From the NCBI RefSeq assembly GCF_014648395.1, contig NZ_BMRA01000006.1, positions 375,202 through 439,201 on the forward strand: DNA of 64,000 nucleotides. Direction: 5' to 3'. Position 1 is the stretch's first letter; each line of letters starts with the position of its first letter. The position numbers were made by a program, and so were the translations under genes. A model generated the notes under the pieces. The model saw only the letters and a list, made by a program, of their open reading frames with translations. It searched no databases and was not told the DNA's origin. Shown here piece after piece: positions 23,250 to 31,763 of the stretch. Source of the stretch: Micromonospora fulviviridis (GTDB taxonomy: Bacteria; Actinomycetota; Actinomycetes; Mycobacteriales; Micromonosporaceae).

Positions 23250-24563
23250 ATGACGGCACGACCCAGGGTGGCGGTCATCGGCGCCGGCGCTGCCGGACTG
23301 GCCACCCTCAAGGCACTCGCCGACGCCGGCGTGCCGGCGGTCGCGTTCGAGACCGCCGACACCGTCGGCGGCCTCTGGGTGTACGGGTCGCCCGGCTCGC
23401 CGGCGTACCGGACGCTGCACCTGAACACCAGCAAGGGGCGCACCCAGTTCGCCGACCACCCGATGCCGGCACACTGGCCCGACTACCCGGACCACGGCCG
23501 CATCGCCGGCTACCTCGCCGACTACGCCGACCGATTCGGGCTGCGCGACGCCGTGCGGCTCGGGCACACCGTCGACCGGGTCACCCGGACCGCCGACGGC
23601 GGCTGGACCGTGCACGCCACCGGCCCCGACGGGCCGGTGCACCTCGACGTCGAGGCCGTGGTCGTGGCCAACGGGCACAACCGGGTGCCGAAGTGGCCCG
23701 ACCCGTACCCGGGCGGGTGCACCGCGGAGCAGCTGCACAGCCACGACTACCGGGGCCCGGAACAGCTCGCCGGCCGGCGGGTGCTGGTGGTCGGCGGGGG
23801 CAACTCCGCCATGGACATCGCCGTCGACGCCTCGTACGCGGCCGCCCGCACCCTGCTGTCACTGCGCCGCGGGGTCTGGGTGGTGCCCAAGTACCTGCTC
23901 GGTCGCCCCTCCGACACCCTCAACGGGGCGCTCGCGCGCCGGCTGCCCTGGCGGCTGCGGCAGCGGATCAGTCAGACCATGCTCACCGCCACCGTCGGTC
24001 CACCCGACCGGTACGGGCTGCCCGCGCCCGCCCACGGCTTCCTCCAGGACCACCCCACCCTCTCCGACGGGCTGCTGTCCCGGCTCACCCACGGCGACAT
24101 CCAGGCCCGTCCCGGCATCGCCCGGTGGGCCGGCGACCGGGTCGAGTTCACCGACGGCCGCTCCGACGAGGTGGACCTCGTCATCTGGTGCACCGGCTAC
24201 CGGGTGGAGATCCCCTTCCTCGACCCCGAACTGCTCGGCGACGGCGCCGACCGGCTGCCCCTGTACCGGCACGTGTTCCACCTGGACGCCCCCGGCCTGG
24301 CCTTCGTCGGGCTGATGCAGTCCACCGGCGCGGCGTTCCCGCTGGTCGAGGCCCAGGCCCGGCTGGTCGCCGGGTGGCTCGCCGGCACCTGGGCGCCGCC
24401 GGACCGGGACCGGCAGGCGGCCGCCTGCCGCGCCGAGCTGCGCGCCGCCACCACCCGGTGGGGGCAGCGCCGGCCGCACATGCGGGTCGACTTCGACGCG
24501 TACCTGGCCGAGCTGGAGCGGGAGCTGGCCGCCGGGCGGCGCCGGGCGGAGGTGCGGCGGTGA
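23250..24563 (+). CDS. Flavin-containing monooxygenase
   Basis: NADPH- and FAD-dependent monooxygenase of 437 residues, likely N/S-oxidising or Baeyer-Villiger type. The FAD loop GAGAAG lies at residues 11-16, an FMO-like HSHDYR segment near 167, and the NADPH loop GGGNSA near 182. VIWCTGYR near 313 is the ATG-like second FAD-contact motif of the family. The stop overlaps the SDR start. Control by the adjacent TetR protein is likely from site 2. The substrate is unknown. Confidence 0.9.
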   Translation: MTARPRVAVIGAGAAGLATLKALADAGVPAVAFETADTVGGLWVYGSPGSPAYRTLHLNTSKGRTQFADHPMPAHWPDYPDHGRIAGYLADYADRFGLRDAVRLGHTVDRVTRTADGGWTVHATGPDGPVHLDVEAVVVANGHNRVPKWPDPYPGGCTAEQLHSHDYRGPEQLAGRRVLVVGGGNSAMDIAVDASYAAARTLLSLRRGVWVVPKYLLGRPSDTLNGALARRLPWRLRQRISQTMLTATVGPPDRYGLPAPAHGFLQDHPTLSDGLLSRLTHGDIQARPGIARWAGDRVEFTDGRSDEVDLVIWCTGYRVEIPFLDPELLGDGADRLPLYRHVFHLDAPGLAFVGLMQSTGAAFPLVEAQARLVAGWLAGTWAPPDRDRQAAACRAELRAATTRWGQRRPHMRVDFDAYLAELERELAAGRRRAEVRR

Positions 24564-25384
24564 GCGCCCTGGCGGGACGGCGGGTGCTGGTCACCGGCGC
24601 GCGGGGAACCTTCGGGCGGCACCTGTGCGCCGCGTTGACCGGGGCCGGCGCCCGCGTCGTGGGGCTGGACCTGCACCCGGACGAGGACGGCGCGGTGCCG
24701 GTGCTCGGCTGCGACCTGACCGACCCGGCCGCCGTGCCGGCCGCGGTGGCCGCCGCCGTGGACCGGCTCGGCGGGCTGGACCTGCTGGTCAACAACGCCG
24801 GTGTCGGCGGGCCCGCCCCGGCTGAGCTGCCCCCGGACGAGGTGGTCCGCCGGCAGCTGGAGGTCAACCTGCTCGCCGCCTGGCGCACCACGGCCGCGGC
24901 GCTGCCCGCCCTGGAGGCGGCGCGTGGCCGGGTGGTCTTCGTGGCCAGCCGGATGGCGGTGCTGCCGCTGCCGCTGGCGGCCGCGTACGGGGTGAGCAAG
25001 CGGGCCGTCGTCGCGTACGCCGACGCGCTGCGCCACGAGGTCGGCACCCACGTCGGGGTCAGCGTCGTCTACCCGAGCATGGTCGCCTCCCCGATTCACG
25101 ACAGCACCGCCGAGGCCGGGCTGTCGCTGAGCGGGGTGTCCCGGCTGGAACCCGTCGAGGGGGTCGTCGCGGCGATCCTGCGCGCCGCCACCGCCCGCCG
25201 GGCGCCCCGGGACGTGGCCACCACCGCGCGGGGACGGCTGGAGCTGGCCCTGGCCCGGCACGCGCCCGCGCTCGCCGACCGGTTGGTGCGCCGTACCGTC
25301 GCGGGGCGGATCGCCGCCGGGGACCTGGACGCCGCGCCACTGGCCGCCGGCATGGTGCGGCGGCACTGGGAGGCCCGCCGGTAG
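24560..25384 (+). CDS. Short-chain dehydrogenase/reductase
   Basis: NAD(P)-dependent oxidoreductase of 274 residues. The cofactor loop reads TGARGTFG rather than the common TGxxxGIG, NNAG is present near residue 74, and the catalytic YGVSK follows near 148 with the serine in VASRMA. GTG overlaps the monooxygenase stop by GTGA, so the two are co-translated. A ketone made or consumed by the monooxygenase is the probable shared intermediate. Confidence 0.87.
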   Translation: MSALAGRRVLVTGARGTFGRHLCAALTGAGARVVGLDLHPDEDGAVPVLGCDLTDPAAVPAAVAAAVDRLGGLDLLVNNAGVGGPAPAELPPDEVVRRQLEVNLLAAWRTTAAALPALEAARGRVVFVASRMAVLPLPLAAAYGVSKRAVVAYADALRHEVGTHVGVSVVYPSMVASPIHDSTAEAGLSLSGVSRLEPVEGVVAAILRAATARRAPRDVATTARGRLELALARHAPALADRLVRRTVAGRIAAGDLDAAPLAAGMVRRHWEARR

Positions 25385-25393
25385 GGTGCCGCC

Positions 25394-25903
25394 ATGCCTG
25401 TCTCGCCCTACATCGCACGGATGCGCCGGCACATCGGACGCGACCTGCTCATGCTGTACGGGGTCAGCGCCGTGGTGACCGACGAGGCCGGGCGGGTGCT
25501 GCTGGCCCGCCGCGGCGACAACGGCCGCTGGTCCGTGCCGGCCGGCACCGTCGACCCGGGCGAGCAGCCCGCCGACGCGCTGGTCCGCGAGGTCCGCGAG
25601 GAGACCGGCATCGAGGTCGAGATCGAGCGGATCGGCGGGGTGGCCACCCATCCAGTCGTCTACCCCAACGGGGACGCCTGCGAGTTCCTCAACGTCTGGT
25701 TCCGCTGCCGGGCAGCGGGCGGCACCGCCACCGCCGACGGCGACGAGTCCCTCGCGGTCGGCTGGTTCGCCCCCGACGAACTGCCCGAGCTCGACGACTG
25801 GTCGCGCCTGCGGATCGCCACCGCCCTGCGCGAGGACACCGACCCCTGGTACGCCGCACCGGGCGAACGCCATCCGGCGCTCAGCCGGCCCGACAACCTC
25901 TGA
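25394..25903 (+). CDS. NUDIX hydrolase
   Basis: Hydrolyses a nucleoside diphosphate linked to another group; the exact substrate is unknown. The complete Nudix box starts at G54 and reads GTVDPGEQPADALVREV followed by REETGIE, which satisfies Gx5Ex7REUxEExGU. 169 residues. The start lies 9 bp after the SDR stop, so it may be the last gene of that operon. Confidence 0.9.
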   Translation: MPVSPYIARMRRHIGRDLLMLYGVSAVVTDEAGRVLLARRGDNGRWSVPAGTVDPGEQPADALVREVREETGIEVEIERIGGVATHPVVYPNGDACEFLNVWFRCRAAGGTATADGDESLAVGWFAPDELPELDDWSRLRIATALREDTDPWYAAPGERHPALSRPDNL

Positions 25904-25922
25904 ACGCGCCGGGCCGTACCGG

Positions 25923-26573
25923 TCAGGGCGTGGCGACGGCGGCGCGCGAGCGGTCCGCGGCGATGCGGATCGCGAGGCCGGCCAGCACGGTGCCCATCAC
26001 GTAGCGCTGGGCCCGAGCCCAGGCCGGCCGGCGGGTGAGGAACGCCGACACCGTGCCGGCGGTGAGCACGATCAGCCCGTTCACGGTCAACGCGATGCCG
26101 ATCTGGGTCAGCCCCAGCAGCAGGCTCTGCACCGCCACGTGCCCCCGCGCCGGGTCGACGAACTGCGGCAGCAGGGACACGTAGAGGATGGCGATCTTCG
26201 GGTTCAGCAGGTTGGTGACCAGACCCATGGTGAACAGCCGCCGGGGACGGTCCGGCGGCAGCGGCGCCGGGGTGAACGCCGACCGGCCGCCCGGGCGCAG
26301 GGTCCGCCAGGCCAGCCAGAGCAGGTAGGCCGCGCCGCCCAGCTTCACGGCCGTGTACAGCGGCGGGACCAGCACGAAGACCGTGGCGATGCCGGCAACC
26401 GCGGCGGCCAGGTAGACCAGGAACCCCACGGCCACACCCAGCAGCGACACCAGCCCGGCCCGCCGGCCCTGGGTGACCGACCGGGACACCAGATAGACCA
26501 TGTTCGGGCCGGGCGTGAGCACCAGACCCAACGCCACCAGGGCGATCCCCACCAGCGCGCCGACCGTGACCAC
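25923..26573 (-). CDS. LysE-family translocator
   Basis: Amino-acid or small-metabolite exporter of 216 residues with about six helices. The family start LVALGLVLTPGPNMVYLVSRS and the conserved GLVTNLLNPKIAILYVSLLPQF near residue 120 (ends GLVTNLLNPK and SLLPQF) are clear. GTG at 26573 is chosen after GGGGAGG. Converges with the NUDIX gene and is divergent from the acetyltransferase. Confidence 0.88.
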   Translation of the reverse strand: MVTVGALVGIALVALGLVLTPGPNMVYLVSRSVTQGRRAGLVSLLGVAVGFLVYLAAAVAGIATVFVLVPPLYTAVKLGGAAYLLWLAWRTLRPGGRSAFTPAPLPPDRPRRLFTMGLVTNLLNPKIAILYVSLLPQFVDPARGHVAVQSLLLGLTQIGIALTVNGLIVLTAGTVSAFLTRRPAWARAQRYVMGTVLAGLAIRIAADRSRAAVATP

Positions 26574-26674
26574 GTTGCCTCCCCGCCGTCGGTCCTGCCC
26601 GGACCCTACGCCCACGGTCCGGCGCGGGGAGGGCGGGCTCGCCGGGCGGGGGCGTGACGGGCGACACTGCCGGG

Positions 26675-27223
26675 ATGCCGATCGTGCTCCACGCCGCCGC
26701 CACCCCCTCCGCCCCCGGCCTGCTGCTGCGCCCCTGGCGCGACGACGACGCCGAGGCGCTGCTGGCCGCGTACCGGGACCCGGTGCTGCGCTCCTGGACC
26801 CGGCTCCCGGTGACCACCCGCGCCGAGGCCCGCGCGTTCCTGCGCCGCAGCCGGCAGGGCTGGGCGGCCGACCGCCGGTTCAACTTCGCCGTCCTGGAGC
26901 CCACCGCCGAGGGGGAGCGGCTGGTGGCCAACGTGGTGCTCAAGGAGGTCAGCCCGGGCCGGCCGGACGCCGAGGTGGGCTACTGGACGGCCGCGCCGGC
27001 CCGGGGCCGCGGCGTCGCGCCGCGGGCCGTGGCGGCGGTCACCGACTGGGCGTTCGCCCGGTTCGCCGCGGGCGGTCTCACCCGCCTGGAACTGCTGCAC
27101 CAGGTCGACAACCCGGCCTCCTGCCGCGTGGCGGAGAAGAGCGGGTACGCCTTCGCGGAGGTGCTGCCGGCCCGGCCGCCGTTCCCGCGCGACGGTCACC
27201 GGCACGTGCGCCACCGGCCCTGA
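26675..27223 (+). CDS. GNAT acetyltransferase (RimJ/RimL type)
   Basis: Acetyl-CoA-dependent N-acetyltransferase of 182 residues. It begins with the RimJ-like LLLRPWRDDDAEALLAAYRD and has the acetyl-CoA pyrophosphate loop PARGRGVAPRA near residue 107, ending in the typical KSGYAFAEVL. ATG at 26675 is used; a GTG at 26654 would add seven residues. The substrate (protein N terminus or small molecule) is unknown. Confidence 0.85.
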   Translation: MPIVLHAAATPSAPGLLLRPWRDDDAEALLAAYRDPVLRSWTRLPVTTRAEARAFLRRSRQGWAADRRFNFAVLEPTAEGERLVANVVLKEVSPGRPDAEVGYWTAAPARGRGVAPRAVAAVTDWAFARFAAGGLTRLELLHQVDNPASCRVAEKSGYAFAEVLPARPPFPRDGHRHVRHRP

Positions 27224-27235
27224 GCCGGGCCACCG

Positions 27236-27928
27236 TCAGCGGCCGGCCAGGAAGAGCAGGGCGGCCGCGACCAGTCCCGCCTCCACCAGGGCGACGAAGG
27301 TCCGGTCGCTGATCCGGCCGACGATGCGCCGCCCCACCCACGCGCCGGCCAGGGTGGCCGGGGTCAGCGCCGCCCCGAGCAGCAGCACCTGCCGGCCGAG
27401 CAGTCCCGCCCCGGCGTACCCGGCGGTCTTCGCCAGGTGCAGGGTGAGTGCGGCGGCGGCCTCGGTGCCCACGTACGCGGCCCGGGTCAGCCCGTAGGCC
27501 AGGAAGAACGGCGCGGTGAGCGGGCCGACCGAGCCGAGCAGCGCCGACCCGAGCCCGGAGGCCGCGCCGACCGCCACGAAGGTCCGCGCGCCGGGCCGTC
27601 CCGGCGGCCGGCCGAGGCGGCGCCACGCGACGACGCCCAGCAGGAACACTCCGAGCAGTCGTTTCAGGGCGGCCAGCGGCGCGTGGGCCAGCAGCAGCGC
27701 CCCCGCCAGGGCGAACGGCACCGCGCCGAGCGCGAAACGGCCGGCGAGGGACGCGTGCAGCTCCCGCCGGTTGAGCCAGACCCGCGCGGCGTTGCTGCCC
27801 AGCTGGGTGAGGGTGAGCACGGGCACCGCGACGCGCAGTCCGAACAGCGCGGTGAAGACCGGCAGCAGCAGGACACCGCCGCCGAAACCGGTCACCGCGG
27901 ACAGCACGGCCAGCAGGAACGCCGCCAC
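27236..27928 (-). CDS. TSUP (TauE/SafE) family transporter
   Basis: Membrane protein of about 230 residues with seven or eight helices. It shows the duplicated TSUP signatures VTGFGGGVLLLPVF at the N terminus and GLGSALLGSVGPLTAPFFL in the middle. It probably exports a sulfur- or carboxyl-containing anion. The GTG start is uncertain: the reading frame extends upstream to a CTG overlapping the stop of the next gene, giving a better first helix, but CTG starts are rare. It shares an operon with the DUF1232 gene. Confidence 0.82.
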   Translation of the reverse strand: MAAFLLAVLSAVTGFGGGVLLLPVFTALFGLRVAVPVLTLTQLGSNAARVWLNRRELHASLAGRFALGAVPFALAGALLLAHAPLAALKRLLGVFLLGVVAWRRLGRPPGRPGARTFVAVGAASGLGSALLGSVGPLTAPFFLAYGLTRAAYVGTEAAAALTLHLAKTAGYAGAGLLGRQVLLLGAALTPATLAGAWVGRRIVGRISDRTFVALVEAGLVAAALLFLAGR

Positions 27929-27948
27929 CGAGGCGGCCAGCAGGGTGC

Positions 27949-28377
27949 TCAGCGTGCGGGTCCCTCGGCGCCCGGCCCGGTGGCCGCCGGCGCCGGGCCG
28001 AGCAGGCGCAGCAGCAGCCGGGGCTCACCCGGCCACGCGTCGAGCAGCACCTGCCGGGGGACCTGACGGCCGGCGTAGCGCAGCGCGAGCGCCACCACCA
28101 CGATGTCGTCGAGCGGGCCGATGACCGGCAGGAACTCGGGGATCAGGTCGATCGGGCTGGCCAGCCACAGCCCGGCGAACACGATCGCCGCCTTGGCCCG
28201 GCGCGGCACCCGGGGGTCGCGCCGCAGCCGGCGCACGGTGGTCAGGCAGTCCGGGATGAACGCCGCCAGGTCGCGCAGGATGCCCGGGGGCAGCCGCCGG
28301 GCCAGGAGCACCAGCAGCGCCCAGCTGGCCAGCAGGCAGGCCACCGCGACCCCGAGCCCGATGAGCCAGTCGCGCAC
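27949..28377 (-). CDS. DUF1232 (YkvA) membrane protein
   Basis: Small protein of 142 residues with one N-terminal helix (LIGLGVAVACLLASWALLVLL) and the DUF1232 core AKAAIVFAGLWLASPIDLIPEF, recognisable by SPIDLIPEF. Its function is unknown in all bacteria. The GTG start is supported by GGGAGGA; the longer open frame upstream has no homology-like content. Confidence 0.83.
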   Translation of the reverse strand: MRDWLIGLGVAVACLLASWALLVLLARRLPPGILRDLAAFIPDCLTTVRRLRRDPRVPRRAKAAIVFAGLWLASPIDLIPEFLPVIGPLDDIVVVALALRYAGRQVPRQVLLDAWPGEPRLLLRLLGPAPAATGPGAEGPAR

Positions 28378-28534
28378 GCCGTGGTCCTCCCGCCCGGGGT
28401 ACGGGCCGCCCGCCGGCCCACCAGGAATGTACGCCGCACCGCCGCGGGCCGCCGGACGGGAACAGCCGGGTCCCGACCGGCGCTGAATATGGTCGTTGAC
28501 CCGCGGATACGGTGGAGTACGGGAGGTGACGGCG

Positions 28535-29014
28535 GTGACGACAGGCTGGGAGGCCGCGGTCGAGGCGCAGATCCGCTCGGCCCAGGAGCGCGGCGAGTTC
28601 GACAACCTGCCGGGCGCCGGCAAGCCGATCCCCGGTCGGGACCTGCCCTATGACGAGGGCTGGTGGATCCGGAGTTTCCTGGAGCGCGAACAGCTTCCGA
28701 GCGACCTGCTCCTGCCCACCCCGCTGCAACTGCGCCGCCGCATCGAGAAGCTCCCGGACGAGGTGCGCGACCTGCCCACCGAGGAGTCGGTACGGGCGTA
28801 CGTGGGTGCCCTCAACACCGAGGTGGTGGCGTGGCTGCGCACGCCCACCGGGCCCCGCGTGGTGGTCCGGCCGGTGAACGCCGACGAGGTGGTCCGCGAC
28901 TGGCGGGCCGCCCGCGAGCGGGCGGCGGCCGAGCGGGTGACCCCGGCGGCGAGCCCCGAGAACCGCCCAGCCCCGGCGCCCCGCCGCCGGTGGTGGCCCT
29001 GGCGGCGCCGCTGA
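28535..29014 (+). CDS. DUF1992 (DnaJ-homologue subfamily C member 28-like) protein
   Basis: Soluble protein of 159 residues. The conserved DUF1992 segment is at the N terminus: QIRSAQERGEFDNLPGAGKP followed by GRDLPYDEGWWIRSFLEREQ, and the family often ends in a basic tail as here (PRRRWWPWRRR). No function is known. GTG at 28535 sits 8 bp after GGGAGG; GTG at 28526 is too close to it. Confidence 0.87.
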   Translation: MTTGWEAAVEAQIRSAQERGEFDNLPGAGKPIPGRDLPYDEGWWIRSFLEREQLPSDLLLPTPLQLRRRIEKLPDEVRDLPTEESVRAYVGALNTEVVAWLRTPTGPRVVVRPVNADEVVRDWRAARERAAAERVTPAASPENRPAPAPRRRWWPWRRR

Positions 29015-29065
29015 TCCCTGCGGTAGCTGCTCACTTCGGAGGCTCGGGCTCCGCGGTGCGCTGGC

Positions 29066-29650
29066 TCAGCGGCCGGGAACCGGCCCGGTCATCCCGTCGA
29101 GCAGCTGCCCGACCACCCGGTCCCGCAGCTCCGGCGTGCCGGCCCCGGCGGTGAACGGGGAAGCGAAGACCTGCACCGCCATGAGCGCGCCCATCGCGGT
29201 CGCGTACGCCACCTCGAACGGGCAGTCGGCGCGGAAGGCGCCCTCGGACTGGCCGCGCTCGTAGAGGTCGCGGATCGCCGTGGGGAGCTGGTCGGCGGTC
29301 GGCAGGGACAGCGCGCCGGACCCGCTCAGCGACTCGTGCAGCATCAGCGCCAGCAGCCGGGGGCGGGCCCGCAGGAGGTCGTAGAAGCCGGTGAAGGCGG
29401 CGCGCATCCCCGCGTACGGGTCGAGGGTGGCGGCCCGGTCGAGCACCGGCGCCCAGGCGGCGGCCAGCCCCGCCCGCTGCTCGTCGATGACGGCCGCGTA
29501 GAGCCCTTCCTTGCTGCCGAAGTGGTGGTAGATCATGCGCTCGTTGACCCCGGCGCGCCGGACCACCGCCTGCACCCGGGTGCCGTGCAGGCCGGTGCGG
29601 GCGAACTCCTCCGCCGCCGCGTCGAGCAGGGCGGTCCGGCTGCCACTCAT
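29066..29650 (-). CDS. TetR-family regulator
   Basis: 194 residues. The helix-turn-helix lies in residues 8-52 (ALLDAAAEEFARTGLHGTRV, then NERMIYHHFGSKEGLYAAVI), followed by a helical ligand-binding domain with LMLHESLSGSG. No obvious target is adjacent: the right neighbour is the TioE-type regulator in the same direction. The short palindrome just upstream suggests autoregulation. Confidence 0.87.
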   Translation of the reverse strand: MSGSRTALLDAAAEEFARTGLHGTRVQAVVRRAGVNERMIYHHFGSKEGLYAAVIDEQRAGLAAAWAPVLDRAATLDPYAGMRAAFTGFYDLLRARPRLLALMLHESLSGSGALSLPTADQLPTAIRDLYERGQSEGAFRADCPFEVAYATAMGALMAVQVFASPFTAGAGTPELRDRVVGQLLDGMTGPVPGR

Positions 29651-29653
29651 GCA

Positions 29654-29665
29654 GTAACTATTTAC
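29654..29665. promoter_or_regulatory. Short palindrome upstream of the TetR gene
   Basis: GTAACTATTTAC has GTAA/TTAC arms, four base pairs upstream of the TetR start. It is AT-rich against a very GC-rich background. Fits a small TetR half-site pair overlapping the promoter; the arms are short, so support is moderate. Confidence 0.4.
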
Positions 29666-29693
29666 CGAACCCGTCCATACCGGCAACCCCGCC

Positions 29694-30428
29694 TCACTCG
29701 GCCGCGCCGTCGGGTGCGGTCGCTCGGCAGTCCAGATAGGCGTCCAGCGCCGCGGCTCCGCTGAGCATGGCGCGGCTGCGGGCCGAGAGGCGGGCGTGCC
29801 AGTCGTGCAGCGTCGATTCGAGGGGTGCGACGCCCCCGGCGGAGCGGACCTGGGCGATCAGCGGCGCGATCTGCTCCAGCAGGTGGCCGCCCCGCCTGAG
29901 CTGGTGGACCAGCAGGGTGTCGCGTACGTCGGCGGCGCTGTAGACCCGGTAGCCCGTCCGCGGGTCGCGGCGCGGCTGGACCACACCGGCGCGTTCCCAC
30001 TTGCGCAGGGTGGCCGGGCGGATGCCCAGCCTTCTCGACAGCGGGCCGACGAACGTGTCGCCGCGTTCCGGCGGCACGGGTTCCAGGTCGCGCAGAGCGG
30101 CCTCGACGGCCTGGAGCGTGCGGCGGTCGTCGAGGAGCTGCGCGTGGCTCTCGTCGATGAGCCGGAGGGCTTCCCCGATCGCGTCCCGGTTGACCGCCCG
30201 CATGATCGACGTGGCCGTCCCGTGGCCGTGTCCGGGCACGAGGGCCAGGAACGCGTTCAGCGCGCTCGCGTGCAGCGGCGTGTAGGTGCGGTAGCCGTGG
30301 GGGGTGCGTTCCGCGGCCGGAAGGACGCCGGCCGCCTCGTAGTTCCTGATCGCCTGGGTGGACAGACCGTGCCGACGCGCCAGGTCAACCGGCCTCAGCC
30401 GACCACCGCCTTGAGGGTTTTGGCGCAC
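29694..30428 (-). CDS. MerR-type regulator of the TioE family
   Basis: 244 residues with two consecutive MerR helix-turn-helix units. The first is at residues 10-55 (RPVDLARRHGLSTQAIRNYE) and the second near 130-180 (LSRRLGIRPATLRKWERAG, then TGYRVYSAADVRD). This double arrangement is typical of TioE, named from the thiocoraline cluster of a Micromonospora. GTG at 30428 follows AGGA; longer frames would overlap the divergent gene. It is paired head-to-head with the erythromycin-esterase-like gene, which it probably controls. Confidence 0.85.
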   Translation of the reverse strand: MRQNPQGGGRLRPVDLARRHGLSTQAIRNYEAAGVLPAAERTPHGYRTYTPLHASALNAFLALVPGHGHGTATSIMRAVNRDAIGEALRLIDESHAQLLDDRRTLQAVEAALRDLEPVPPERGDTFVGPLSRRLGIRPATLRKWERAGVVQPRRDPRTGYRVYSAADVRDTLLVHQLRRGGHLLEQIAPLIAQVRSAGGVAPLESTLHDWHARLSARSRAMLSGAAALDAYLDCRATAPDGAAE

Positions 30429-30456
30429 TGTCCTGCCAAGTCTGCGGAGAAGTTTC

Positions 30457-30482
30457 AACCGACGGTTCAACGATAGCGTTGA
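30457..30482. promoter_or_regulatory. Double palindrome before the erythromycin-esterase gene
   Basis: AACCG-A-CGGTT (30457-30467) is followed directly by TCAACG-ATAG-CGTTGA (30467-30482), ending 4 bp before the ATG. The site lies in the 58-bp divergent space shared with the TioE-type regulator and is its most probable operator. Confidence 0.6.
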
Positions 30483-30486
30483 GGGC

Positions 30487-31692
30487 ATGACTGCTGGTAT
30501 CACCGACACCGCGCATGCCGTCGACGCTGCTGTCGTCATGGGACTGCTCCCGGCCCGGCCGCGGCTGCTCGCCCTGGGCGAGCCCACCCACGGCGAGGAG
30601 GCTCTCCTCGGCCTGCGCAACGATCTCTTCCGGCAACTCGTCGAACGGGAGGGCTACCGCACGATCACCATCGAGAGCGACTGCCTGATGGGCCTAGTGG
30701 TCGACGACCACGTCACGTCGGGCACGGGCACCCTCGACGAGGTCATGGCGCGCGGCTTCAGCCACGAGTGGGGCGCCTTCCCGGGCAACCGTGAACTGGT
30801 GCGCTGGATGCGCGCGTACAACGAGGGCCGTCCCGCGTCCGAGCGCGTGCGCTTCGCCGGGTTCGACGGACCGCTGGAGATCACCGCCGCCGCCAGCCCC
30901 CGGCAGGCCCTCACCGCCCTTCACGGCTACCTCGCGGCCCGGGTCGACGCCGGCCTGCTTCCCTGCACCGCGGAAACGCTCGACCGCCTGCTCGGCGCCG
31001 ACGAACAATGGACGAATCCCGCCGCGATGATGGACCCGACCCGGTCCGTGGGGCGCACGGCCGAGGCCAGGGAGTTGCGCCTGCTCGCCGACGAACTGGT
31101 GGCCGTGCTCGACGCGCAGACGCCACACCTGGTCGCGGCGTCCGCACAGGACGACTGGGACCGGGCGCGCCTGTACGGGCGCACCGCCACCGGCCTCCTG
31201 CGCTACCACTTCGCGATGGCCGACACGTCACCCAGCCGCATGGCGCGGCTGCTCGGCGTGCGGGACTCGATGATGGCCGCCAACCTGCTCGCCCTCGCCG
31301 AACGGGGCCCGACGCTGGTGCACGCCCACAACAGCCATCTGCAGCGGCAGAAGAGCTCGATGCGGATGGGCGGCCTGCCGGTCGAGTGGTGGAGCGCCGG
31401 CGCGCTCGTCAGCGCCCAACTGGGCGAGGAGTACGCCTTCCTGGCCACGGCCCTCGGCACGATCCGCCACCACGGTGTGGAGACGCCACCCCCGGACACC
31501 ATCGAAGGGCTCCTGTACGCGCTCCCGGAGGACCGGTACGTCGTCGACTCCCGCCGGCTGGCCGCGACCATCGGCGAGGTGGCGCCCGCTGCGCGCGTGT
31601 CCCCCTGGTTCGGCTACGCCCCGCTGGACCCGGCGCACCTGTCCGGCACCGACGGGCTCGTGTTCGTCAAGGACGCTGTCTCCTCTCGTTGA
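30487..31692 (+). CDS. Erythromycin-esterase-family hydrolase
   Basis: 401 residues with family marks LGEPTHGEEALLGLRN near residue 30, TIESDC near 58, and HAHNSHLQRQ near 279, which carry the metal/catalytic histidines and glutamates of Ere-type and succinoglycan-biosynthesis esterases. Some members open macrolide lactones and others do not, so resistance is possible but not shown. Paired with a TioE-type regulator. Confidence 0.85.
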   Translation: MTAGITDTAHAVDAAVVMGLLPARPRLLALGEPTHGEEALLGLRNDLFRQLVEREGYRTITIESDCLMGLVVDDHVTSGTGTLDEVMARGFSHEWGAFPGNRELVRWMRAYNEGRPASERVRFAGFDGPLEITAAASPRQALTALHGYLAARVDAGLLPCTAETLDRLLGADEQWTNPAAMMDPTRSVGRTAEARELRLLADELVAVLDAQTPHLVAASAQDDWDRARLYGRTATGLLRYHFAMADTSPSRMARLLGVRDSMMAANLLALAERGPTLVHAHNSHLQRQKSSMRMGGLPVEWWSAGALVSAQLGEEYAFLATALGTIRHHGVETPPPDTIEGLLYALPEDRYVVDSRRLAATIGEVAPAARVSPWFGYAPLDPAHLSGTDGLVFVKDAVSSR

Positions 31693-31763
31693 CCTGGGGA
31701 GGCTGAGTCGGGGTTGACCTGCGGTCCGCCAACCGGGCTCGGTGAGCGGTTGCACAGGCGAGA

